Positions 43,064-50,270 of a DNA stretch of 64,000 nt are shown here, piece after piece; within the stretch, counting starts at the first letter, position 1, and every line of letters starts with the position of its first letter. The stretch is taken from positions 12,213-76,212 of the forward strand of contig CABQHM010000006.1 in NCBI GenBank assembly GCA_902464015.1. The letters are read 5' to 3'. Source of the DNA: an uncultured Coriobacteriales bacterium (lineage in GTDB: Bacteria > Actinomycetota > Coriobacteriia > Coriobacteriales > UMGS124). The notes under the pieces are model-generated. The model was not told the origin of the DNA. It did no database searches and saw only the letters and a program-made list of their open reading frames with translations. The translations under genes were made by a program, and so were the position numbers.

Positions 43064-44242
43064 TTGGATTCAACGTTGCCAACGAATACCATCGACCAGC
43101 CTGACATCAACGCCCTACGCCTTGAGATGGACGCCTGCAACAAGCAGATTCTCGAGGCATTTGAACACCGCATGGACATCGCCTCGCGCATCGGCGACGT
43201 CAAGCGCTCGCTGGGCCTGCGCGTCACCGACCCGCGTCGTGAGCGTCAGATTCTCTCCGCTATTGCCGACCAGGCCTCACCCGAGTTCAAAAGCTACGCC
43301 ACGGTGCTGTTCTCCCTGCTCATGGAGGTGTCGAGCGCTTATCAGGAGCATCGCATGCGTCCCACGAGTCCGCTGCGCGAGCGTATCGAGCAGGCTCTTG
43401 AGACGACGCCTAAGCTTTTCCCGCAGTTTGCGAGCGTGGCATGCCAGGGCGTCGACGGCGCATACTCCCAGCTTGCCGCCGAGAAGATATTCAAGCGTCC
43501 CAATATCACGTTCTATCGCAATTTCGAGGGCGTGTTCCAGGCCGTTGAGTCGGGCACGTGCGAGTACGGCGTGTTGCCCATCGAGAACTCCTCGGCCGGC
43601 ACCGTCAACGCCGTGTACGACCTCATGATGGAGCATGACTTCCATATCGTGAGGACCTACCGTCTCAAGGTCGACCACAACGTGCTGGCCAACGAGGGCG
43701 CCACACTTGAGGGCATCACCGAGATCTACAGCCACCAGCAGGCCATCAACCAATGCGCCCGTTATCTCGAGGGGATGCCCCACGTCAAGGTGACCCCCGT
43801 CACGAACACCGCCGAGGCCGCGCGTATGGTCGCCGAATTGGGCCGCACCGACGTGGCGGCGCTTTCGAGCCGTGCCTGTGCCTCGCTCTACGGCTTGTCC
43901 GTGCTCGCGCGTCAGGTGAACGACTCGGACAACAACTACACGCGCTTCGCCTGCATCACGAAGGACCTCCAGGTCTTCCCCGGTGCCGACCGCACTTCGC
44001 TCATGATGGTGGCGCCCCACGAGCCCGGCGCGCTCTACAAGGTACTCGCCCGCTTCTATGCGCTTGACATCAACCTCACGAAGCTGCAGAGCCGACCCAT
44101 CCTGGGGCAGGACTTCGAGTTCATGTTCTATTTCGACCTGGATGCCTCGGTGTATTCCCCCGAGTTCGCAAGCCTCGTGTGCGAGCTTGAGGATTTCTGC
44201 GACGACTTCAAGTATCTCGGCACCTATTCGGAGCTGGTGTAA
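43064..44242 (+). CDS. pheA: Bifunctional chorismate mutase / prephenate dehydratase
   Basis: It turns chorismate into prephenate and then phenylpyruvate. Domains: an AroQ-type chorismate mutase (about 15-100; LRLEMDACNKQILEAFEHR), a periplasmic-binding-like prephenate dehydratase (about 125-305; GVDGAYSQLAAE, LPIENSSAGTV, NYTRF), and a C-terminal ACT domain (GALYKVLARF, LQSRPI) for phenylalanine feedback. The 392 residues fit the family. No ATG is available at the N-terminus: TTG 43064 is given, and TTG 43076 has slightly better ribosome-site context (GGA 7 nt upstream). It lies 29 nt after aroC. Confidence 0.94.
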   Translation: MDSTLPTNTIDQPDINALRLEMDACNKQILEAFEHRMDIASRIGDVKRSLGLRVTDPRRERQILSAIADQASPEFKSYATVLFSLLMEVSSAYQEHRMRPTSPLRERIEQALETTPKLFPQFASVACQGVDGAYSQLAAEKIFKRPNITFYRNFEGVFQAVESGTCEYGVLPIENSSAGTVNAVYDLMMEHDFHIVRTYRLKVDHNVLANEGATLEGITEIYSHQQAINQCARYLEGMPHVKVTPVTNTAEAARMVAELGRTDVAALSSRACASLYGLSVLARQVNDSDNNYTRFACITKDLQVFPGADRTSLMMVAPHEPGALYKVLARFYALDINLTKLQSRPILGQDFEFMFYFDLDASVYSPEFASLVCELEDFCDDFKYLGTYSELV

Positions 44243-44244
44243 CG

Positions 44245-45621
44245 ATGACCGCACCCGATACGGCCCCTACAGGCGCCGCCTCAACCGAACCGCTTTTTCG
44301 CCGCGTGCTTGCGGGTTCTGCGGACCTCACGTTCGGCCTGGTGGGGGAGCGGCTCGGTCACAGCCACTCCCCGCGTATCCACGAGCTTTTGGGGTCCGTG
44401 CCCTATGAGCGCGTGGAGGTGCCGCGCGACGAGGTGGGGGCGTTTTTCGCCGCGCGTCGCTACCGCGGTCTCAACGTGACGATTCCTTACAAGTGCGACG
44501 CCGCCCGTGCGGCAGACGTGCGTTCCAAGGCCGTCGAGAGGCTCGGCAACGCAAACACCCTCGTCGTGCGCGAAGACGGCACGCTGTTTGCCGACAACAC
44601 CGACTACCACGGCTTTTCTCGCCAGCTCGATCTCATCCACGCCAACGTTGCCGGGCAGGCCTGCCTTGTCCTGGGCGACGGCGGGGCGGCCGCGACGGTT
44701 CGCGCCGTGCTCGCCGACCGGGGCGCCTCCCTTGTGGTGAGTGCCTCCCGCAAAGGCGAGCTCACGTTTGCGGCCCTCGCCGGAGACGCCGCTGCTGCCA
44801 GTCCCTCTCAGATCGCCCGGGCCGACGCCTTGCGCGCCGAGGTTGTCCTCATCGTCAACGCGACCCCGGTCGGCATGTATCCCCATGCCGACGACGACAT
44901 GCTCGTCGACCTCGACCGTTTTCCGGCGCTGCGCTATGTGTGCGACCTTGTCTACAACCCGTTGAGGACCCGCCTCATCCAGGAGGGCCGCGCCCGCGGC
45001 CTAGCATGCGCGGGTGGCCTTTCCATGCTTGTGGCCCAGGCCAAGCGTTCGAGCGACCTCTTCTTGGGTGTCGATCGCCCCGATGACATCGAGGAGGGCG
45101 TCCTTGCGCAGATGCGCGCCGAGCTGGGCGTCGTGAGCCTTATTGGCATGCCGGGCTCGGGCAAGACGCGCACGGGCATGCTTTTGGCCGAGATGCTCGG
45201 CTTTGAGTTTGTCGACACCGACGAAATGGTGCAGGTAGAGGCCGGTAAGCCCATCCCGCAGATCTTCGATGAGCTGGGAGAGGAGGGCTTCCGCGCCATT
45301 GAGACGCGCTGCGTCGCGCAGGCAACGTCTCGTTCGGGCCGCGTGGTCGCCACGGGCGGCGGTGTCGTCACACGTCCTGAGAACAGGTTCTTCCTCAAGC
45401 AAAACGGCCCGGTGGTGCTTCTTACGCGCGGTCTTGTCGACGACCCGTCCGATGACCTCGCCGTGGAGGGGCGCCCGCTCAGCCAGGCCAAGGGCCTCGA
45501 GCGCCTGCGCGCCGAGCGAGCCGACCTGTACCATGCGTGGGCCGACATCGAGGTCGCTCCCTCCGGCGGCTCTCCGCTTGGCACCGCGCGTCGCATCTGC
45601 AGGCTTGTGAAGCGCATCTAG
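44245..45621 (+). CDS. aroE-aroK: Fused shikimate dehydrogenase / shikimate kinase (AroE-AroK)
   Basis: A single 458-residue protein carries two consecutive pathway steps. Residues about 25-290 are AroE: GERLGHSHSPRIHE, LNVTIPYK, NTDYHGF, GDGGAAATVRAV and NATPVGMYP. Residues about 293-458 are AroK: P-loop GMPGSGKT (301-308), FVDTDEMV, EEGFRAIETR, VVATGGGVV and EGRPL. Dehydroshikimate could thus be reduced and phosphorylated by one protein. The N-terminal 20 residues are an unstructured Ala/Thr-rich tail. ATG 44245 lies 2 nt after pheA; aroQ follows. Confidence 0.95.
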   Translation: MTAPDTAPTGAASTEPLFRRVLAGSADLTFGLVGERLGHSHSPRIHELLGSVPYERVEVPRDEVGAFFAARRYRGLNVTIPYKCDAARAADVRSKAVERLGNANTLVVREDGTLFADNTDYHGFSRQLDLIHANVAGQACLVLGDGGAAATVRAVLADRGASLVVSASRKGELTFAALAGDAAAASPSQIARADALRAEVVLIVNATPVGMYPHADDDMLVDLDRFPALRYVCDLVYNPLRTRLIQEGRARGLACAGGLSMLVAQAKRSSDLFLGVDRPDDIEEGVLAQMRAELGVVSLIGMPGSGKTRTGMLLAEMLGFEFVDTDEMVQVEAGKPIPQIFDELGEEGFRAIETRCVAQATSRSGRVVATGGGVVTRPENRFFLKQNGPVVLLTRGLVDDPSDDLAVEGRPLSQAKGLERLRAERADLYHAWADIEVAPSGGSPLGTARRICRLVKRI

Positions 45622-45643
45622 CGCCATATACCAGGAGTTTCTC

Positions 45644-46093
45644 ATGAAAGCACTCGTTATCGACGGTCCCAACATCAACATGCTCGGCATTCGCGAGCCT
45701 GCAATCTACGGCAGCCAGAACTACGCCGCCCTGTGCGTCCTCATCGAGTCTGCCGGCCGTGAGCTGGGGTTTGAGGCATGCGACCACTTCCAGTCCAATC
45801 ACGAGGGCGCCATCGTCGACGCCATCCAGCAGGCCTTGGGCGTCTACGACGGCATCGTCATGAACCCTGCGGCCTACACGCACACGAGCGTCGCCATCCT
45901 TGACGCGCTCAAGGCCGTGAGCCTTCCGTGCGTGGAGGTCCACATCTCCGACGTGGCCTCGCGCGAGGACTTCCGCCAGGTCTCCTTCGTGCGCCAGGCC
46001 TGTTTTGCCACGGTGGCCGGCGAGGGCATCGAAGGCTACCGCCATGCCTTGTCCCTGCTTGCCGACAAGCTGCGCGCCGACACGGCCGAATAG
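45644..46093 (+). CDS. aroQ: 3-dehydroquinate dehydratase type II
   Basis: It dehydrates 3-dehydroquinate to 3-dehydroshikimate. The 149-residue, type II (dodecameric) enzyme shows DGPNINMLGIREPAIYG with the catalytic Tyr loop, FQSNHEGAIVD, MNPAAYTHTSVAI and EVHISD. AGGAG precedes the ATG. It is the last gene of the aromatic cluster and supplies the one central step not covered by the fused enzymes. Confidence 0.96.
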   Translation: MKALVIDGPNINMLGIREPAIYGSQNYAALCVLIESAGRELGFEACDHFQSNHEGAIVDAIQQALGVYDGIVMNPAAYTHTSVAILDALKAVSLPCVEVHISDVASREDFRQVSFVRQACFATVAGEGIEGYRHALSLLADKLRADTAE

Positions 46094-46153
46094 GCCCGTC
46101 CCCGGGAAGGCCGGCGGCCCTTTTCTCGCCTTTGTTCGTTGTTGGTATCGTGG

Positions 46154-46190
46154 GCGCCCGTTGTGTCGTGCAACGGGCGCTCTTCGTTTA
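46154..46190 (+). terminator. Hairpin after the aromatic cluster
   Basis: GCGCCCGTTG (46154-46163) and CAACGGGCGC (46171-46180) make a perfect 10-bp stem, followed by TCTTCGTTT. The T-tract is interrupted, so termination strength is uncertain. TACAAT at 46189-46194, a -10-like element for pyrE, begins directly after it. Confidence 0.6.
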
Positions 46191-46247
46191 CAATAGGAGC
46201 CACATCTGCCCTGCGCCTCGGGCGCACGTTCGATTGGAGAGCATGAC

Positions 46248-46883
46248 ATGGTCGATAAGGTTGCCATCGCAAAGCACCTGCTGGGTATCAAGGCCGTTTT
46301 CCTTCGTCCCGACGAGCCGTTCACGTGGGCTTCGGGCATCAAGAGCCCCATCTATTGCGACAACCGCCTGACGCTCTCTTTCCCCGAGGCCCGCGAGGCG
46401 ATCGAGGAGGGCCTGGCCGAGACGGTGCGCTCCGTCTATCCCGAGGCCCAGGCGCTCATGGGCACCTCCACCGCCGGTATCGCCCATGCCGCCATCGCCG
46501 CCTACAAGCTCGAGCTTCCCATGGGTTATGTGCGTGGCTCCGCCAAGGACCACGGCCGCAAGAACCAGATCGAGGGCCGCTGCGAGCCCGGTACGAAGGT
46601 CGTCGTGATCGAGGACCTCATCTCCACCGCCGGCTCCGTGCTCGATTGCGTCGAGCCGCTGCGTGCCGCCGGCGCCGACGTCCTCGGTGTCGCCTCCATC
46701 TTCACCTACGGCATGCAGAAGGGCCTTGACCGCCTTGCTGAGGCCAACGTCAAGAACGTGTCCCTGTGCGATTTCGACACGCTCGCGAAGGTCGCCGTGG
46801 CCGAGGGCTACATCAAGCCCGAGGATGAGGAGCGCCTGCTTGCCTTCCGCGCCAACCCCTCCGACGAGTCCTGGATGGCGTAA
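46248..46883 (+). CDS. pyrE: Orotate phosphoribosyltransferase
   Basis: It joins orotate to PRPP to make OMP in pyrimidine synthesis. The 211-residue protein has WASGIKSPIYCDNRL near the N-terminus, GTSTAGIAHA, the flexible loop KDHGRKNQIEG, and the PRPP-binding motif VVVIEDLISTAGS. ATG 46248 is 6 nt from TTGGAGAG. A short leader hairpin TGCGCC/GGCGCA is at 46212-46226. Other pyrimidine genes are not in this window. Confidence 0.95.
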   Translation: MVDKVAIAKHLLGIKAVFLRPDEPFTWASGIKSPIYCDNRLTLSFPEAREAIEEGLAETVRSVYPEAQALMGTSTAGIAHAAIAAYKLELPMGYVRGSAKDHGRKNQIEGRCEPGTKVVVIEDLISTAGSVLDCVEPLRAAGADVLGVASIFTYGMQKGLDRLAEANVKNVSLCDFDTLAKVAVAEGYIKPEDEERLLAFRANPSDESWMA

Positions 46884-46911
46884 GGCCTGTCGCCCTCGCC
46901 TGAGGCCCCGC

Positions 46912-46952
46912 AGCGGCATGATTTTGTCGCTTAGCGGCATGTATTGTTAAAT
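46912..46952 (+). promoter_or_regulatory. Putative ilvE promoter with 9-bp direct repeats
   Basis: TTGTCG (46924-46929) and TTAAAT (46947-46952) are spaced by 17 bp. AGCGGCATG occurs at 46912-46920 and again at 46933-46941, exactly 21 bp apart: one copy is upstream of the -35 and one lies in the spacer. Two helical turns apart fits binding of a regulator on one DNA face. Confidence 0.4.
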
Positions 46953-46956
46953 CCCC

Positions 46957-46989
46957 GCGTACGGCGGCCGTTTTGCGGTTGCCGTACGC
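46957..46989 (+). other. 5'-leader hairpin of ilvE
   Basis: GCGTACGGCGGCCG pairs with CGGTTGCCGTACGC over 14 bp around TTTTG. Two G-U pairs are valid only in plus-strand RNA. The predicted start point of the upstream promoter falls at about its first base, so the mRNA would begin in a hairpin. No T-run follows, so it is not a terminator. Confidence 0.5.
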
Positions 46990-47073
46990 ATAGAGGTCTA
47001 TGATGTCCCATCACCAACGGTGCGCGCGCGACTTCTTGCCGGGTGCGGCAGTTACACGAAGAGGAGTTCTTTC

Positions 47074-48120
47074 ATGAGCGAGATCGAGAAGAAGGACCTG
47101 GACTGGGCAAACCTGTCCTTTGCCTATATGCCCACCGACTACAGCTACGTCTGCAACTACAAGGACGGCCAGTGGGAGGAGGGTGGCCTCACGCGCGACC
47201 ACTCCATCACGCTGAGCGAGTGCGCGGGCATCTTCCATTACTGCCAGGAAGTCTTCGAGGGCCTCAAGGCCTATACCACCAAGGACGGCCGCATCGTCTG
47301 CTTCCGCCCCGACATGAACGCCAAGCGCATGCACGACTCGGCTGAGCGTCTCTGCATGCCCGCCTTCCCCGAGGACAAGTTCGTGGAGGCCGTCAAGCAG
47401 GTCGTGGCCGCCAACGCCGCTTGGGTCCCGCCGTACGGCTCGGGCGCCACGCTGTACGTGCGTCCCTTCATGATCGCTTCCGGCGAGGTCATCGGCGTCA
47501 AGCCCGCCACCGAGTACCAGTTCCGCATTCTCGTGACCCCCGTGGGCCCCTACTTCAAGGGCGGCGACACCTCCGTTGCCATCACGGTCTCCGACTACGA
47601 CCGCGCTGCGCCTCACGGCACCGGCAACATCAAGGCCGGCCTCAACTACGCCATGAGCCTCTATCCGCATGAGAAGGCCCATGCCGAGGGCTATGCCGAG
47701 AACCTCTACCTCGACCCCGCCTCGCGCACCTATGTCGAGGAGACCGGCGGCGCAAACATCCTGCTCGTCGACCGCGAGGGCAACCTCGTCGTGCCCCAGT
47801 CGCACTCCGACTCCATCCTGCCCTCCATCACGCGCCGCTCGCTCGTGGCCCTCGGCCGCGACGTCATGGGCCTCAACGTCATCGAGCGTCCCGTCAAGTT
47901 CTCCGAGCTTCAGGCCGGCGACTTCGTCGAGTGCGGCATGTGCGGCACCGCTGCCGTCATCTCGCCTGTGGCTCGCATCCACAGCCATGAGGGCGACATC
48001 GAGTTCCCCGCTTCGCAGGACGGCTGCGGCCCTGTGCTCAAGAAGCTCCGCGCCGAGCTCGCCGGCATCCAGGCCTGCGACATCGAGGGGCCCGAGGGCT
48101 GGGTCTGCGTGGTCTGCTAG
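47074..48120 (+). CDS. ilvE: Branched-chain amino acid aminotransferase
   Basis: A PLP enzyme for the last step of Leu, Ile and Val synthesis, or the first of their breakdown. The 348-residue protein has the fold IV BCAT pattern: QEVFEGLKAY, FRPDMNAKRM, LYVRPFMIAS, the lysine segment GTGNIKAGLNYA, ETGGANILLVDREG, and ITRRSLVALGRD. GAGGAG precedes the ATG at 47074. An in-frame upstream ATG at 47020 lacks a ribosome site. It is monocistronic: it has its own promoter region and a terminator after it. Confidence 0.94.
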   Translation: MSEIEKKDLDWANLSFAYMPTDYSYVCNYKDGQWEEGGLTRDHSITLSECAGIFHYCQEVFEGLKAYTTKDGRIVCFRPDMNAKRMHDSAERLCMPAFPEDKFVEAVKQVVAANAAWVPPYGSGATLYVRPFMIASGEVIGVKPATEYQFRILVTPVGPYFKGGDTSVAITVSDYDRAAPHGTGNIKAGLNYAMSLYPHEKAHAEGYAENLYLDPASRTYVEETGGANILLVDREGNLVVPQSHSDSILPSITRRSLVALGRDVMGLNVIERPVKFSELQAGDFVECGMCGTAAVISPVARIHSHEGDIEFPASQDGCGPVLKKLRAELAGIQACDIEGPEGWVCVVC

Positions 48121-48145
48121 TCGCACCTTTTTCTCAGCACGTTGC

Positions 48146-48177
48146 GGAGCCGTCCAGATTGGGCGGCTCCTTTCGTT
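48146..48177 (+). terminator. Terminator after ilvE
   Basis: GGAGCCGTCC and GGGCGGCTCC pair over 10 bp (one U-G) around AGATT, followed by TTTCGTT. Confidence 0.75.
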
Positions 48178-48187
48178 ATGTAATGTG

Positions 48188-48193
48188 TACAAT
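48188..48193 (+). promoter_or_regulatory. -10-like hexamer upstream of the acyl-CoA ligase gene
   Basis: TACAAT lies 38 nt before the ATG in an AT-rich stretch just after the ilvE terminator. No -35 match is visible. Confidence 0.35.
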
Positions 48194-48231
48194 TACGCAC
48201 AACGAGTCCCTTCAATTATGTGAGGTTCGCA

Positions 48232-49869
48232 ATGCCGATTACCGACTTCCTGCGGCGCAACGCCCATGACTATGCAGACGAGGTCGCCCTTGTCGAGATC
48301 AACCCTGAGATTCAGGAGCTCGATCACGCGACGTGGCGCGACTACAGCCTCGTCCAAAGCACCTGCATGCAGCCGTACCGCAGGCAGATTACCTGGAGTG
48401 TCTTCGACGAGAAGGCAAATCGCTTTGCCAACCTACTGCTCAGTCGTGGCGTGAAGAAGGGCGACAAGGTCGCAATCCTTCTCATGAACTGCCTCGAGTA
48501 CCTGCCCATCTTCTTTGGCGTGCTCAAGAGCGGCGCAACGGTGGTTCCGCTCAACTTCCGCTATACCGCCGAGGAGATTGAGTACTGCGTCGATTTAGCC
48601 GACGTCGACATCCTTGTCTTCGGCCCGCAGTTCACTGGCCGCATCGAGCAAATCGAGCCGCGCGTTTCTAAGAACCGCCTGCTGTTCTATGTCGGCAACG
48701 ACTGTCCAACCTTTGCCGAGAGCTACAACGAGCTCACCGCTAATATGCCCAGCTCCGACCCCTTTGTGCCTGTCACGGAGTACGAGGACGCCGCCATCTA
48801 CTTCTCGAGTGGCACCACCGGCTTCCCCAAGGCCATCCTGCACAACCATGAGAGCCTCACGCAGGCGGCGCAGATGGAGCAGAAGCACCACGGGCAGACC
48901 CACGACGACGTGTTTCTGTGCATCCCGCCGCTGTACCACACCGGTGCCGCCATGCACTGGCTGGGCAGTCTCATCTGCGGTGGCAAGGGTGTGCTCCTGC
49001 GCGGCGTGACCCCCAAGGCCATCTTCGACGCCATCAGCTCGGAGCGGTGCACCATCGTGTGGCTGCTTGTGCCGTGGGCCCAAGACATCCTCCTTGCCAT
49101 CGAGGAAGGTGCCATCAAGCTTGAGGATTACAAGCTCGACCAGTGGCGTCTCATGCACATCGGTGCCCAGCCGGTTCCCAAGAGCCTCATCAAGAAGTGG
49201 AAGTCGATTTTCCCGCATCATCAGTACGATACCAACTACGGCCTGTCCGAGTCCACGGGCCCGGGCTGCGTGCACCTGGGCGTGGAGAACATCGACCACG
49301 TGGGCGCCATCGGCGTGCCCGGCTACAACTGGGATGTCAAGATCATCGACTCGCACGGCGAGCCGGTGGCAAAGGGCGAGGTCGGCGAGCTGTGCGTCAA
49401 GGGTCCGGGTGTCATGACCTGCTACTACAACAACCCCAAGGCCACCGCCGAGTCGCTGCAGAACGGCTGGCTGCTCACCGGCGACATGGCGCGTCAGGAC
49501 GAGGACGGCTTCTACTGGCTTGTCGACCGCAAGAAGGACGTCGTCATCTCGGGTGGCGAGAACATCTACCCCGTGCAGATCGAGGACTTCCTCTCGGCCA
49601 ACCCTGCAGTGAAGGACGTCGCGGTCATCGGCCTGCCCGACGAGCGTCTGGGCGAGATCTGCGCCGCCATCATCGAGCTCAAGCCCGAGTACACCGACAC
49701 CACCGTCGAGGACATCAACGAGTACTGCCTCGACCTGCCTCGTTACAAGCGTCCGCGCAAGATTATCTTCGCCGACGTTCCGCGCAACCCCACGGGCAAG
49801 ATCGAAAAGCCCGTGTTGCGTCAGCGCTACGGGGCCGAGCAGCTTGTTGACCGCGAGAACCACGCATAA
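48232..49869 (+). CDS. AMP-forming acyl-CoA ligase family protein
   Basis: A 545-residue adenylate-forming enzyme that should activate a carboxylic acid as acyl-AMP and then acyl-CoA. Motifs are intact: P-loop YFSSGTTGFPKA (about 195-205), YGLSESTGP, LLTGDMARQDEDGFYWLVDRKKD with the conserved Asp and Arg, SGGENIYPVQIED, and the C-terminal PTGKIEK with the adenylation Lys. The substrate (fatty acid, bile acid, carnitine-like or aromatic acid) cannot be determined. ATG 48232 lies 7 nt after GAGG; GTG 48220 overlaps that site. It may be co-transcribed with the small DUF1292 gene that follows after 17 nt. Confidence 0.88.
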   Translation: MPITDFLRRNAHDYADEVALVEINPEIQELDHATWRDYSLVQSTCMQPYRRQITWSVFDEKANRFANLLLSRGVKKGDKVAILLMNCLEYLPIFFGVLKSGATVVPLNFRYTAEEIEYCVDLADVDILVFGPQFTGRIEQIEPRVSKNRLLFYVGNDCPTFAESYNELTANMPSSDPFVPVTEYEDAAIYFSSGTTGFPKAILHNHESLTQAAQMEQKHHGQTHDDVFLCIPPLYHTGAAMHWLGSLICGGKGVLLRGVTPKAIFDAISSERCTIVWLLVPWAQDILLAIEEGAIKLEDYKLDQWRLMHIGAQPVPKSLIKKWKSIFPHHQYDTNYGLSESTGPGCVHLGVENIDHVGAIGVPGYNWDVKIIDSHGEPVAKGEVGELCVKGPGVMTCYYNNPKATAESLQNGWLLTGDMARQDEDGFYWLVDRKKDVVISGGENIYPVQIEDFLSANPAVKDVAVIGLPDERLGEICAAIIELKPEYTDTTVEDINEYCLDLPRYKRPRKIIFADVPRNPTGKIEKPVLRQRYGAEQLVDRENHA

Positions 49870-49886
49870 AGGGATAGGGGAGCGAC

Positions 49887-50228
49887 GTGCGCGACTTTGC
49901 AACCTTTGAGACGTACGACTTCGCGTTTCGCTGCCTGGACGAGGAGGGCGTCATGTGTCGCTACGACGCCCTCCTGTCTTTCTCCCTTGAGGAGTCGGGC
50001 CCCATCTACCTCGTGTACACCGACCTCGTGAGCGACGAAGCGGGCGAGGAGGCAATGTACGCCTCGGTCGTGGTCGACCCCGAGCAGGTGAGGGCGGCCC
50101 AGTACGCCGTGGAGCACGGCATGACGCCGAAGAAGCCCCCCGTCGTCGACTTGGTCGACATAGAAGAGGACCTCAAGCCCATGGTGCTCGAGGTCCTCGA
50201 CGAGGTGCTTGCTGACGAAGAGGGCTAA
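49887..50228 (+). CDS. Small acidic protein, DUF1292-like
   Basis: A 113-residue acidic protein with no signal peptide or membrane segment. The layout of about 80 residues of alternating beta strands (FAFRCLDEEGVMCRYDALLSF; IYLVYTDLVSDEAG; MYASVVVDPEQV), followed by an acidic helical tail, resembles the DUF1292/YrzB family of unknown function. GTG start, GGGGAG 4 nt upstream. The family assignment is by eye. It ends 42 nt from the convergent U32 peptidase gene, with no clear terminator between them. Confidence 0.65.
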   Translation: MRDFATFETYDFAFRCLDEEGVMCRYDALLSFSLEESGPIYLVYTDLVSDEAGEEAMYASVVVDPEQVRAAQYAVEHGMTPKKPPVVDLVDIEEDLKPMVLEVLDEVLADEEG

Positions 50229-50270
50229 GTCGCCCCTTCTTGTGTAAAAGAGCCGCGGAGCCCTTTGGGG

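Noticed and set aside
46990..47073. Possible T-box or attenuator before ilvE
   Set aside because: No T-box consensus, no leader peptide and no terminator hairpin with a T-run in the leader.
48124..48135. T-run after ilvE as a terminator
   Set aside because: No stem precedes it; the real hairpin is at 48146-48170.
50229..50270. Terminator between the DUF1292 gene and the U32 gene
   Set aside because: GC-rich words repeat directly rather than inversely, so no stable stem forms.
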